Assembly (NCBI GenBank): GCA_022702485.1
Contig: JAJIYY010000004.1
Coordinates: forward strand, 1,860,001-1,924,000
Length of the DNA stretch: 64,000 nt
Reading direction: 5' to 3'
From: Simplicillium sp. C3G150-2
Lineage: Eukaryota > Ascomycota > Sordariomycetes > Hypocreales > Cordycipitaceae
Under the pieces are notes generated by a model, which saw nothing but the letters and a program-made list of their open reading frames with translations, had not been told where the DNA came from and ran no database searches. The translations under genes were made by a program, and so were the position numbers. Below, piece after piece: positions 22,501-32,991 of this stretch (the stretch's first letter is position 1; each line of letters begins with the position of its first letter).

Positions 22501-24036
22501 CCAGTCGAACGATTTTGCGAATTTGATGTGGTCTGGTAAATCGTCGCTCATCGGGATTCTTGTCCAATCAAAGAATGACCTAAGAGGCTGCGATTGCAAG
22601 ACCTGCTCAGTAAATTCATCAGGGTGTTGAGACAGTCCCTCTCTGGTCCGCAGAGGACGTTCCGTAGCATCGGTGAGCTCACCTGTGGTGACCGTCTTGG
22701 AATCGTCGGAAGATGGATCTTTGGGCTCCGAGCTTTGCATCGTGACATCGCCAAAATAGTCATGAGAGGAATCCTCCACAGCTGCAGGACTGTTAGACAA
22801 GGAAATACAGGGGCTAGCAAGGTCCTGTCCTAGAGAAAGTGAAGCAACCGATGCTCCAGGTGCCGTTACATAGGCGGCCCCGGGTCTGGCGTAGATATTG
22901 GCGCTGATGAACCGGAACCTCTGTCGCACTGTCACCTTCGTCCACGTAATGCCGACGTATTCCCAGGAGGCGCGCGACAACGGCGAGGTCGGGTTGTTTG
23001 CGTCTTGTGGAGCGCTTAAGGCCCAGGATCGAAATTTTTGGAACTCTGATGCTGCAGGAGAATCGTCTGGTTCTACTGCTAGACAATTGTGAATATCCTG
23101 AGATGTGCGTAAGGAAGTATTATAGTACACGATTGGTAGGCCGGGGCGAATTGTCTCTGCAGGTGCTGGCAGGTCCAATACGAACGTTGGTCGAGCATCA
23201 CATTCAACGAGTTCCATGATACCAATACTGCGAAGCATTTGAAGGTTTGGTGGGAGAAGCTTTGGATCTGGGCTAGTGGCTGAAGTGGCGGCATCGAGAG
23301 ACGATGCAAGACTTCCTGGGGTGCTGCTTGAGTGACCCGGGCTGACGGTTCGTACACTAGCGCTTGGTAATTTGACTGTGGTGATAGAACTGACAGGTTC
23401 GTCGCGTTGACGGGACAGAATGCTCATTGGTGAGCCGATGAAGGAATCGGTGGATAGGCGGCTGTGGTGACGAGACGGACCGCTAGAGAAGAAAAGAGGC
23501 GAGGATACCAATTCTCGGGCAGCTTTTACCGAATTAGGTGACATTGGACCTGTGGCGCTCGAAGGAATATCGACTTTGCGAGGAGGTGAAGCTCCAGTCC
23601 TCGCCTTCTTGACTGGAGCCATCTTTGCTTCGGCCCTGCCAGATCTTGTGAAACGCTTGCCAATAGTCAAAGCCCGTGTGAGCTGGCCAGTCGAAGTTGA
23701 AGAATGAAATGAACTGAGCAAGATGTCTGGTGGATTGCCTGATCCTGTGGTAGGCCGGCCAAGTTGAGACGAGCGAGCATCGTCAAGCGTCCATGGCTCT
23801 ACAAGACCTGAAGAATGGAGCCCAAAATGACTATGTGTTGTACCCGGAACGTTGAGGTTTTGGCCGGCTACCTCGGAAGAAGCAGCTGCAATACCCCGAG
23901 CGGAAACAAGTGATGGTGCGGGAGGGGAGTTTTGTGATCCACCCGTCGAAGGCACTGAAGAAAGTTGCACGTCTGGCAGTCGACCTGATGTGCTGGCAGG
24001 GTATCGATCGAGATGAGGGTGGCTTGCACTATGCAT
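19506..24036 (-). CDS. Hybrid histidine kinase with PAS domains and C-terminal receiver
   Basis: Exon 1 runs 24036-19654. A 61-bp intron (GTAAGT donor, GGCTAG acceptor) leads to exon 2, 19592-19506, for 1489 residues. Residues 1 to about 450 are Ser/Pro-rich and probably disordered. A first PAS-like domain follows at about 505-640 (FDWASTPIGPIEDWP, MYWGREHVCIYNEAY), then a GAF-like region to about 860, and a second PAS at about 876-990 (EFAPVGMFIADSAGTITYCN). The kinase core has the H-box SHEMRNPL with phospho-acceptor His1027, the N-box INLMTNAIKF around residue 1162, DTGRGL, and GGSGLGLFIS near 1258. The receiver has VEDN and phospho-acceptor Asp1411 (ILMDLEMPVMDG); its invariant Lys, in SKPF, lies in exon 2. 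No transmembrane segment is seen, so it is a cytosolic sensor expected to feed Ypd1 and then Skn7/Ssk1. I do not assign a fungal HHK group. Confidence 0.95.
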
Positions 24037-24224
24037 CAGAACCTTGAAAGTCGTGCTCTTTCAACAAAGAGCACTAGACAAGGTAGGCGATAGTGACAAG
24101 AAAAAAAATTAATAATGGGGTTAATGGACCATCGAGTGAAGGCCCCTGGTAGGACGCAGGCTCGTGGTGGAGGCGGACGTTGAATAGATTGAGCGTTGGG
24201 CAACGTCAACAAGCCTGTGTACAT
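24036..24224 (-). other. Upstream ORF ending on the kinase start codon (TGATG)
   Basis: A 62-codon frame starting at 24224 stops with a TGA at 24038-24036, which overlaps the kinase ATG (24036-24034) as TGATG. If the frame lies in the mature leader, translation of the kinase would depend on leaky scanning or reinitiation. Leader splicing, which I cannot exclude, could remove it. Confidence 0.4.
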
Positions 24225-27172
24225 GTACGCCCGGGGTGGCGTTGGTCTGGACCTTGTTCAGAGGTAGACACTGAACAGCACACCCCTTGGTCTGTGGTAT
24301 GCAAATCTGAGGCCGGGCTGTCGGTCGATGGCCTGGAAATAAAAACGAATAGCTCAATAGGAGAATTGCTCGGCGCAGAGGAGGACAGGAAAACCACAAG
24401 CCACTTCGAGAGTAGAGTTGATGGAGCTGATGCGCAACAGACGAGACGCGGGCGTTTAGTGGAGAGCTATGCGGCGAGCGTAACCGTAACTCTGCGGACG
24501 AAGACAAAGGTGCTTCAGGTACACGAGTAGCGATAATTACTTCGGACTGCTACTGCAACAATCGAACGAGGACTGAGAAGACGGTCGAATAAGACTTCGG
24601 CCTAGGATTCGTGTGGTGGGGGGGAAATCGGTAGTCTGGGAAAGTAGCAAAAAGACAGACGCCTTCGTGGAGTCGTGGCTGTTCGTGGTAACGGTAACAG
24701 TATCAGCACCGGTAGGCAGAAAGAGCTGTGGCTTTTAAAATCGCGAAGAAAAACCTTAATGTTCTTTACACAGGGAGTTAAACAGTTTGGATGTTTGGTG
24801 GAAAGACGAAGTAGATGAAATGTCACGAGTAGGAGCAGCGAATCGAGGTTTGGGGTTTGGGGAGCGCTAGAAGAGCCTGGGCTCTCTGAGACCGACAGGT
24901 TGTTTTTTTTTTGTTCCTATTAGCGCAGATGACCGGGGGGGAGAGAGAGCCTGGCCGACTGGTAATTAAGGTGCTAATGGGCGGCAGCCGACGAGGGACA
25001 GGACCAGCCCGTTATGAGCATTCTGGAACAGGCATGCCACGAGTAGTGCTCTTCGGCGGGCTGCCCTTCGGTGAAGGCGACAGCAATGAAGAAGAAAATA
25101 TGCACAATTGAGCACGGAGTTATAGAAAGCGAATGTATGAGATTTAACAAAAAAAACTGATCAGATTTTATGAATCAGCCATTTTACCTGTCTGAAATCC
25201 CCTTCATCGAGATGAGCTACTGCACTGGTCGAGAAACAGGGCCATGCAACAGTGACCTGGGAGGGGTGGGATCAGTAGACCAACTCTGCTTCGGAATTTT
25301 CCCACCGTGTCGCACGCACGACTCTGCGATTGCCTACTGGAATCTCGATGGGCTCAACTGAATGCGACCGACCAGGACAGGGCATCGGTGCCCATTTGAG
25401 GGGCCAGTGTGGTAACGAGCTATTAGTATTGGCGCTGCAAGCAAGTGGAGGAGGACGGGAAACCAAGGGAGGGGAGGTGATTGAGCGGCTGGGTTGTTAG
25501 GGGCCGAGCGCTGAGCCAGGCTGTATTACAGGTGCTACAGATTCTGCCCCCAATTGCAGAGAGAGACAGATCAATTCATGCGGTTCCAGCAATGATCCTT
25601 AGCAAGCCAATTGCAAGTGGTTGAGCAGAGACTGGCAGACTTGATGATTGGCGTCTGGAAATTGTTTCATGTTAATCGCATATTATGAAACTTTTTTTTT
25701 CAGTCTCTCTCGCTTTCAATCCAGGCATGCTATGCATTGTCCGGAGAAGTGACTGCGGGCAAAAGATTCTCGGCGTAGTGGCCCATTCAGCGTCCCTGGC
25801 CACAATGGACCAGTCCAGACCACCAGCCTGAAGATGAGGTGACAGGCTCCGGACTGGGAGGTGCCGCGGGCGACGGGTCACGCAAGCTCACACAAGTCAC
25901 ACGCTAAAATGCACATGTGCTCCAAGACGAAAAAGCGACAATTGGCAGTTTGATGTGGCGGGAGACATTGCTTTCGCTTCTGTCCAATGCACCTTGTTGG
26001 AATTATTCAGTTATTACAAGGAAAATTTTTCATATTCATATGAATTTACTCTTCTTGTCCCTTTAACCCTCCATCTCTCCTGTCATCTGTTGTGGTATTG
26101 TCGATCACTAATTCGTTCGCCCCAACTCTTAGACAGCAGAGCCCCAACACGCAGTCTAGACCAGGATCCACGGCCTGCTCAATCAGGATTGCAAAACCCC
26201 ATTTCCGGCATTCATTCGCAGCCGACGGCTATATGCAAGCGCCATGGAATTCCATCTCTCAGAAACGTATGCATGAAGCTATTCTGTAAAGTCTCAGATG
26301 GCCAAAGTTGAGCTTTTGCAAAGTTTCATGTAGTTATTTCCCACAGATTATTCCTTACTACAACTTCTGCGTGTAGCTCCTTCAGAGGTGTCTTATTCTC
26401 TCTTCTGTTACTTCTTTGCTGTTTGGCATGAAATGAGTATTGTAGATATGTGAACAAAAAAGCATCTAACCTATGATGACTTCAAGGCTCGGGACGAAAT
26501 TAATTCCCTATTTTTACGGTTTTAAAAAACTGGTTTTATAATCATCAGCGACGCTTATCTGATGCACCAAGAAGCTTCACTAATAAATGCCAGAAAGCAC
26601 GCCCTCAAGGTGGTGCAGTGTTGGGCTTGCACGGGTGCCTCAGGCCTACTCCAATGGCGAATCAACGGCTCTCATCACCTCGGGCGGGGCCAAAGTTGCA
26701 GTCGGCGCTTGCACGCTCTTTTCGCCATCCTCATTGGCCCGACTGGACCCTTCCCTGCAACGGCCCGACCAATCGTACTCCGCATCTTGAATGGGCGCTT
26801 ACACCAAAACCCAGCATCGCTCTCTCATTGGCCATGGCCGTGGTGATGCCTCTGCAGCAGCCCATGCACCCCTCATCACCAAATGTCGGGCGCCTGCCCA
26901 TGGGCCCTTAACTGCTCACCCTCTCCCTCCGGCCCAAGATCGCGGCCATGCTGTGAAATTTCTCTCCAACATTGAAACACCTTTGTTCTGTTTCTGCAAA
27001 TCTCGTGGGCGTTTCGTTTCGACGTTTGACTGCAGGCATTTGATCATCCTGGTGATGCTAAATCTGCTGCGGTAGAGTCCCATCCCGCCATCTAATCCTT
27101 GACCTTTTTCTTCGACGCCATTCGAAACTGCCGAGCTGGACTTCTCTGCACCGAGCTTTCAACACCGCCAAA
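24225..27172. other. Divergent intergenic region, kinase and membrane-protein genes
   Basis: About 2.9 kb separates the kinase leader from a plus-strand membrane-protein gene. Only short, low-quality open frames occur on both strands and I support none. Both promoters and probably long 5' leaders lie here. No tRNA or repeat of note is visible. Confidence 0.5.
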
Positions 27173-28099
27173 ATGACAAACAGAACCTATAGCGTTCTGC
27201 ACAGGAAATGGCCAAAGCCTGCTAGACGAGCCATCTCGTATCTGATGGGTGCTGAGTTGGCTGGCCTTGTGCCCTTGCTGGTTATTTTTGGCATTGCTCA
27301 GCCAGATCTATACCGGTCCAAGATGTGGCAGATCGGCTATGACAACGGCCTCAACTCGAACCCCAATATGATCCTCTACGCCTACGCAAACCACAGACCC
27401 CTACCGACGGTGCCTTTGATTTGGTCAAAGACGTGAGTGTGCTCTCAATTCACAGTTTTGCGACATCTGTGCCAGAAAACTCACAGTGCTATAGACTCAC
27501 CGATTTCAACGTCGCCATCTCCATCATCTCGCTATTCTTCTTGCTCTCCAAGCTCATCACTTTCATCATGAAGCTCTGGTATCCCATCATCGCAACTTTT
27601 GTCAACGCTGCCTTGGTCGCTCTTTACGCCACAAGCATCTACGGCCAAATTGGTCCAGACTATGCCGACCGCGACCCTAGACGCCATACTGCAGCAGCAT
27701 GGTACTTCAAGCAAGGCTGCGATTTGGCCAAACGCGCAGGAGCATACAAATCTTGTCAGATTGCCCAGGCTTCGCTCGGAGTCACCTTTTACATGTTGTA
27801 AGTAACTGCTGTTGGCGAGCGTTGATGCGGAAAAGCGCAGCTCTTTGCTAACTGAGTAAAGCGCCATATATCTTGTCGGACTCGGGTTCTCGATTCATGC
27901 GATGCTTCCTAACAAGAGAAACGATATCAGCGACGAAGACGACGATGACAATCTCTCCACGGGATCTGCCGACCCCAAGTACAACATGGAAATGCAAGGC
28001 ATGGGTTCACCACGCGAGATGCCGTTTACACCACGAACACAAGCCTTCCATACTTTGGACAGAAAGATGCCGCAGCAAACAGCAACCCAATATCGTTGA
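27173..28099 (+). CDS. Four-helix integral membrane protein, unknown function
   Basis: Exons 27173-27432, 27495-27797 and 27862-28099 are joined by 62- and 64-bp introns and give 266 residues. Four hydrophobic segments are evident. The first (ELAGLVPLLVIFGIA) lies near residues 28-45, and the second (VAISIISLFFLLSKLITFI) in exon 2. The third is the WYPIIATFVNAALVALYAT segment, and the fourth (GVTFYMLFAIYLVGLGF) is split by the second intron. The C-terminal tail is hydrophilic and acidic (SDEDDDDN). Spacing and the YGQIGPD loop recall MARVEL-type fungal membrane proteins, but I cannot assign a family. It probably sits in the plasma membrane or endomembranes. Confidence 0.85.
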
Positions 28100-28758
28100 A
28101 GTTCATATTTTTTTAACCAGTTTCCTATTTTGTACAGGCGACACGAGAGAGGCAGGCTGAGAGCCGGTCCCGCGGGAGCCGAATAGTGGAAATGATTTGT
28201 CGCGGATTTAAGGAAGGCGCAAGGCGTTTGGGGCCATGACATTTTTGATCAAGTATATGCAATAAGTTTATATTTGTTGAGATCTTTTGACGCATATTTA
28301 ATACATCATGAGCATCCAATGTTATTAAGTCCATTTTGATCAACCATTGCTTAAGATTTATTAATGCCCTATTAAACAACCGACATCCCCCGTGGGAACC
28401 CGCACTCACTAAACTGCCCTGGAGCTTCAGGGCCGTTGCCCACTGAAGCTTTCCCCACAGCGCATCCCCACGGGCGGGTACCACCGGTTGGCCACCTTGC
28501 CGAGCCTCCGATCTCGCGGTGGGCGACCTGCAAAAGTAGCTGGAGTTGGAGGTGCGGCTCCTCAACGTCATCTTTACATCTACATCAAGACAGCTAGCTG
28601 GAGCTCGAAGCTGACTTGTCCAACACACCACCCGGGATCCGACAAAAGAAAAGTGTGGTGCGTCACACTAGCCAGCTTCACGTGCCAGTCACCAATCAAT
28701 TGATCGTATAAGAGAAACCGTCCCGGTTTTTTCGAGAGCTTTGTTTGTTGTTGTTACC
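28100..28758. other. Intergenic region before succinate-semialdehyde dehydrogenase
   Basis: This 659-bp interval has the 3' flank of the membrane-protein gene and the promoter of the next gene in the same direction. A T-rich TTTGTTTGTTGTTGTTACC leader immediately precedes the downstream ATG. No gene is seen. Confidence 0.5.
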
Positions 28759-30498
28759 ATGGCCTTGCTCCAAAGGCTTGCATCTCCAACTAGCTTCCGT
28801 TTCGCTCCCGCCGTCACCTTGACTTTGATGAGAAACGCCTCCAGCATGGCACCCAAGGTAATTGGGCCTACATTTTTTAATTACAATTAATGCCTTGAAT
28901 GTGCTGACCCTCGCAGCTCAACGACCCGTCGCTGTTCAAGCAAAACGCCGTCTATATCAATGGCGAATGGACACCAGCTAAGTCTGGCAAGACCTTCAAG
29001 GTTCATGGTGAGCAAACAACAAAACTTTCTTGAATCGCACCTGTGTGCTCACTAGCATAGACCCCGCCAGTGGCGAACTTGTAGGAACCAGCGCAGAGTG
29101 TAACTCTGAGGACACAAACTCAGCCATCCAAGCTGCCGCCGATGCCTTCACCACCTTCCGCACCAAAACCGGCCGTGAGCGTGCTAAGCTTCTCCGAAAG
29201 TGGTACGATCTCATGGTAGAGAACTCTGAGGATATTGCCAAACTGATTACATGGGAGAACGGCAAGCCCTTTGCTGATGCCAAGGGTGAGGCTGCCTATG
29301 CCGCCAGCTTTTTCGAATGGTTCAGCGAAGAAGCTCCTAGAGTATACGGCGACACCATTCCTGCTACTGTTCCCGGCAACCGTGTTTGGACTATCAAGGA
29401 GCCCGTTGGTGTTTGTGGACTGATTACGCCGTTAGTTACAATTACTGTCTTTTTCACGTTTACACCACTAACTGCCAATCTAGATGGAACTTCCCTGCTG
29501 CCATGATTACCCGCAAGATTGGCCCTGCATTGGCGGCCGGTTGCACCGTGGTTTGCAAGGCACCTGGCGAGACACCATTCACAGCTCTTGCTCTCGCAGA
29601 ATTGGCCCATCGCGCTGGTATTCCCAAGGGCGTGGTCAACATTGTCACTACTCTCGAAAACACACCTGAAGTCGGCGAAACCCTCACAACCCATGCTAAA
29701 GTAAAGAAGGTCTCCTTCACAGGCTCAACCGCTGTCGGCAAGCTGTTGATGAAGCAGTCTTCTTCCACATTGAAGAAGCTGTCCATGGAGCTCGGAGGCA
29801 ATGCCCCCTTTATCGTGTTTGACGACGCTGACGTCGATGCCGCTGTTGCTGGTGCGATTGCTTCAAAGTTCCGTTCTTCTGGTCAGACCTGCGTTTGCGC
29901 CAACCGTATCTACGTCCAGGAAGGTATCTACGAAGAGTTTGTCCGCAAGTTTGTCGAAAAGGTCAATGGATTCAAGGTCGGCCACGGCTTTGACGAAGGT
30001 GTCACCCACGGCCCTCTGATCCACGACCGAGCCGTCAGCAAGGTCGAGGCCCATGTTAAGGATGCCGTCGGCAAGGGAGCCAAGCTGATGGTGGGCGGCC
30101 AGAAGATCCCCGAGCTCGGCACCCACTTCTACCAGCCTACTGTCTTGCGCGACATGACTGTCGACATGGCCATTGCCACTGAAGAGACCTTTGGCCCCAT
30201 TGCTGGTCTATTCCCCTTCAAGACTGAGGCCGACGTCGTGTCCATGGCTAACAAGACCGAGGTTGGTCTGGCTGGCTACTTCTACGCCAGCGACTTGAAG
30301 CGAGTCTACCGCGTGGCCGAGAGCCTCGAGGTAGGCATGGTTGGCGTCAACACTGGTATTATTTCTGACGTCGCCGCACCATTCGGAGGTGTGAAGGAAA
30401 GTGGTTTCGGTCGCGAAGGATCCAAGTACGGTGTTGGCGAGTACCAGACCACCAAGATGATCACATTCGGTGACATGGGCAAGCCACTTCAGAGCTAG
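28759..30498 (+). CDS. UGA2: Succinate-semialdehyde dehydrogenase (mitochondrial form)
   Basis: Exons 28759-28857, 28917-29007, 29061-29430 and 29484-30498 with introns of 53-59 bp give 524 residues. The enzyme oxidises succinic semialdehyde to succinate, the last step of the GABA shunt. Residues 1-33 (MALLQRLASPTSFRF) form a basic, hydroxylated presequence that predicts mitochondrial import. The aldehyde dehydrogenase core has PWNFPAAMITRKIGPALAAGC, FTGSTAVGK, the general base Glu289 in MELGGNAPF and the nucleophile Cys323 in GQTCVCANR. The second Cys (Cys325) two residues on is typical of SSADHs, where the pair can be redox sensitive. The C-terminal GGVKESGFGREGSKYG is also characteristic. 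The fourth exon begins in the middle of the PWNFP block, so unspliced reading would break the enzyme. Confidence 0.96.
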
Positions 30499-30611
30499 AT
30501 TGTGCAATAGGAAATAAAAGTCTTGTTAATAACTACATATTGTCTCGTGCAAAAAGCAAACAGCTCCAACTTGACAGTCACTAAAATCAAAAAACAAGTG
30601 CACAAATTGGC

Positions 30612-30618
30612 AAAAAAA
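30612..30618 (-). terminator. RNA polymerase III terminator of tRNA-Val
   Basis: Seven consecutive T bases on the minus strand begin 10 bases after the tRNA 3' end, the expected place for pol III termination. Confidence 0.75.
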
Positions 30619-30627
30619 GAGACATCA

Positions 30628-30726
30628 TGTTCGAGGCAGGGTTCGAACCTGCGATCTTGTGTGATGACAATGTACGCCAACTGACGAATTGTAAGACACA
30701 CGCCATAACCACTAGGCCACACGAAC
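30628..30726 (-). tRNA. tRNA-Val (anticodon UAC) with 26-nt intron
   Basis: Read on the minus strand, the sequence folds into a tRNA. The acceptor stem is GTTCGTG with CTCGAAC (one T-T mismatch at the sixth pair) plus discriminator A. The D arm is GCC-GGC, the anticodon stem TGTGT-ACACA, the variable loop five bases, and the T arm GCAGG-TTCGAAC-CCTGC. The anticodon UAC is at 30693-30691. A 26-nt intron at 30689-30664 follows position 37, the canonical place. A box TGGCCTAGTGG and B box GGTTCGAACCC match consensus. It sits between the SSADH and RRF genes, antisense to both. Confidence 0.88.
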
Positions 30727-30874
30727 AACACTAAATTTTCGCTTATTGCACACTATACAGGTCTAGCGTCCTAGCCAGGTGAGCTACCTATCTTATCAAG
30801 CTGGAGCTTTGCAACCTCGAAGCTCTCTCGAACCAGCATCTTCACAGCTTCCCTTAGTACATGAATTGCCCACC

Positions 30875-31696
30875 ATGTTTTCAGCACGAATAGTCCGACA
30901 GTCCGCCTTACGAGTCTCAGTAACTCGCGCAGCAGGGTATGCTTCCCCAATAACCCCAAACCGCCGAATTGGCCACTAACCACCCCCCCATAGACGATAC
31001 AACCTCCCCCGAGCCTTCAGCACATCTCCCCTCGTCCTCAAGAAGCGCAACGCGCCTCCGGCCGCCGCCAAACCAAGTAAATCAACACCCTCCAAAGACT
31101 CTGCCTCCCCCAACCCCGAAGACCCCCTCGACTTCTCCTCCCTGACAGCGGCCTACGGCCCCATCGACAGCCACTTCAAAACGCAGCTCTCCAACGTCGT
31201 CCACGGCGGCCGCTTCAACCCCAACGCCCTCGGCGCCCTCCCCGTCTCCGTCAAGGATGAATCCTCCCACACAGACACCTTCCCGCTGCGCGAACTGGCG
31301 CAGGTCGTGCCCCGCTCCGGCCGCACGATTTCCCTCCTCGTAAACGACAAGGCGTACATCAAGCCCATCATGTCGGCCGTGCAGGCCAGCAGGGACTTCA
31401 ACCAGCAGCCGCAGCGGTCTGAGGACAACGACTTGGAATTGCTGCTGCGCGTGGAGCTCGAGAGGAAGGAGGAGCTGGTCAAGCGCATCAAGGAGGCTGC
31501 GCAGGGGTGGAGGGACCGCGTGCGACAGGCGAGGACGAAGCATGACAAGATGCTCAAGGATTGGAAGAAGAGCGGTGCTGTGCTGCCGGATGTGGTGAAG
31601 CGGGCGGAGAAGGAGCTGCAAAAGGTACAGGATAAGAAGATGAAGGAGATTGATGCTGAGGAGGCCCAGACTGTAAAACAGCTCGACAGGAACTGA
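30875..31696 (+). CDS. RRF1: Mitochondrial ribosome recycling factor
   Basis: Exons 30875-30936 and 30994-31696 flank a 57-bp intron with a CTAAC branch site and CATAG acceptor, giving 254 residues. Residues 1 to about 60 (MFSARIVRQSALRVSVTRAAG, then PRAFSTSPLVLKKR) form a mitochondrial presequence. The rest is an RRF domain: the N-terminal helix with LDFSSLTAAYGPIDSHFKTQL, a beta-rich middle (LRELAQVVPRSGRTISLLVND), and the long charged C-terminal helices (LELLLRVELERKEELVKRIKEAA, then KMLKDWKKSG and a Lys/Glu-rich end). RRF splits post-termination mitoribosomes with EF-G2mt. The gene is 167 bp tail to tail with an RGG-rich, probably mitochondrial gene. Overlapping minus-strand frames here are shadows. 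Confidence 0.93.
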
Positions 31697-31863
31697 AGCG
31701 CCAGCACGCTGCATGTGTCACGGGGCGTAAAAAATTGCAGATAAAAAAAAAATGTATTCTAGACATGGTTGGTTGATGATTGTAATATTACAGATATATA
31801 AGACACTGTCCGTTTTTTTCCCCTCCCCCTTCTTTTTTTCACAGTAAATGTACAATGTTATCT

Positions 31864-32991
31864 CTAAGCCTTCTTGGCTTTCGCTTTAGGCTTCGCCGTC
31901 TCTGCCTTTCCAACCAGCGCAGCAACCTTGCCCTCAAACCCATCAATGGCCTTCTGCGTGTACGACTCGGACCTCAAGAACGTCGAGCGCATGACACCCT
32001 GCCAGTTGGTCGCATACTTGGGCGCCTCATGTTTTCCTTTAACAGCTGTCTCAGTGATGAAGTTGCGCACTGATTCTTCCACTGGCTGAATCACCGCACC
32101 CTCCGTTTTAGTCTCCTCCGTCTCCTGGCCCTTGAGGTATCCCTCCGTCGCAGCCTTAGCCTGCGTATCCGCAAAGTACCTCAGGCCAGACTTGGACAGC
32201 TGAGCTGCCTGATCACCGACGGTAAGACCTCTCGGGACACCAACTTGCTCCGAAGCACCCAGCGCGCTGAGGTTTTGTAAAACAGTCGCGCGTCGACCGC
32301 TCGCAGAGGTGGGCACAGCAGGCGCAAATTCCAAAAGAGCCCCAGCATCAAGCGCAGGCGTGTACGTTGTCGTGGTGCCGAATCGCATAGCATTATCGAA
32401 TTCCTGCTCGGCAGTATCCATGATATCAAAGGGATCGACCCTCTTGCCACCAGCAGACGGCGCATCGCGAGCCTTCTTCTTGTCGTCGCCAGCTCGCTTC
32501 GGCTTGCCGCCACGGTTACCACCGCGTCCACCACGAGCAGACGCACCTCCTCGATTCGCTCCCGAGAATCTATTAGCCCCTCCTGTAGGGCGAGTCGAGG
32601 TAGCTCCAGGGGCGCCACCTCTACCACGAGCAGCACCTCCTCTGCCGCGCAGGAAGCCTCCGCGCCCACGAGCCAAGCCTGCGGGTAAGCTGCGAATGTC
32701 CAAGACCTTGGGTTGGCCCTGGCCGGCAGCACCTGGGCCGGCAGCACCGGTGGCAGATGAATTTGTTTGCGGCCGGGGCTTTGCGAAAGAATTGATTTGT
32801 GAGGCGGCTGCTCTGCCTCGTTGGCGAGCGGTGGATGGTCGAGGAGGAGGAGCGGGTTTGGGGTTGGAGTTTTCTTCAGCGACCCATTGCGTCGTGCTGA
32901 AGTTTCGGAAAAAGCTCTTCGGCGTTGGCGTGGATAGGCCTAGCTCTGGGTTTGCCCGCGAGCAAACCGAGCGAAATGCCTGGCGATTCAT
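31864..32991 (-). CDS. Probably mitochondrial protein with RGG/GAR-rich segment, possibly a small-subunit mitoribosomal protein
   Basis: A single exon of 375 residues if translation starts at MNRQAFRSV (32991); a start 60 bp upstream adds a less import-like segment. The N-terminus is basic and contains FFRNFSTTQWVAEE, a classic mitochondrial cleavage context (RNFST). Residues about 95-175 are Gly/Arg-rich with seven RGG triplets. After a KPKRAGDDKKK patch comes a folded-looking part: DPFDIMDTAEQEFDNAMRFG, then GLRYFADTQAKAATEGYLKG and a conserved-looking C-terminus with YATNWQGVMRSTFLRSES. The tail is Lys/Ala-rich (KPKAKAKKA). I believe it may be a fungal mitoribosome small-subunit component such as mS46/Rsm28, but the identification is tentative. 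The neighbouring RRF gene fits a mitochondrial translation role. Confidence 0.8.
   Translation of the reverse strand: MNRQAFRSVCSRANPELGLSTPTPKSFFRNFSTTQWVAEENSNPKPAPPPRPSTARQRGRAAASQINSFAKPRPQTNSSATGAAGPGAAGQGQPKVLDIRSLPAGLARGRGGFLRGRGGAARGRGGAPGATSTRPTGGANRFSGANRGGASARGGRGGNRGGKPKRAGDDKKKARDAPSAGGKRVDPFDIMDTAEQEFDNAMRFGTTTTYTPALDAGALLEFAPAVPTSASGRRATVLQNLSALGASEQVGVPRGLTVGDQAAQLSKSGLRYFADTQAKAATEGYLKGQETEETKTEGAVIQPVEESVRNFITETAVKGKHEAPKYATNWQGVMRSTFLRSESYTQKAIDGFEGKVAALVGKAETAKPKAKAKKA

Noticed and set aside
31082..31714. 210- and 184-codon frames antisense to RRF1
   Set aside because: They fully overlap the well-supported recycling-factor exon and lack any recognisable family.
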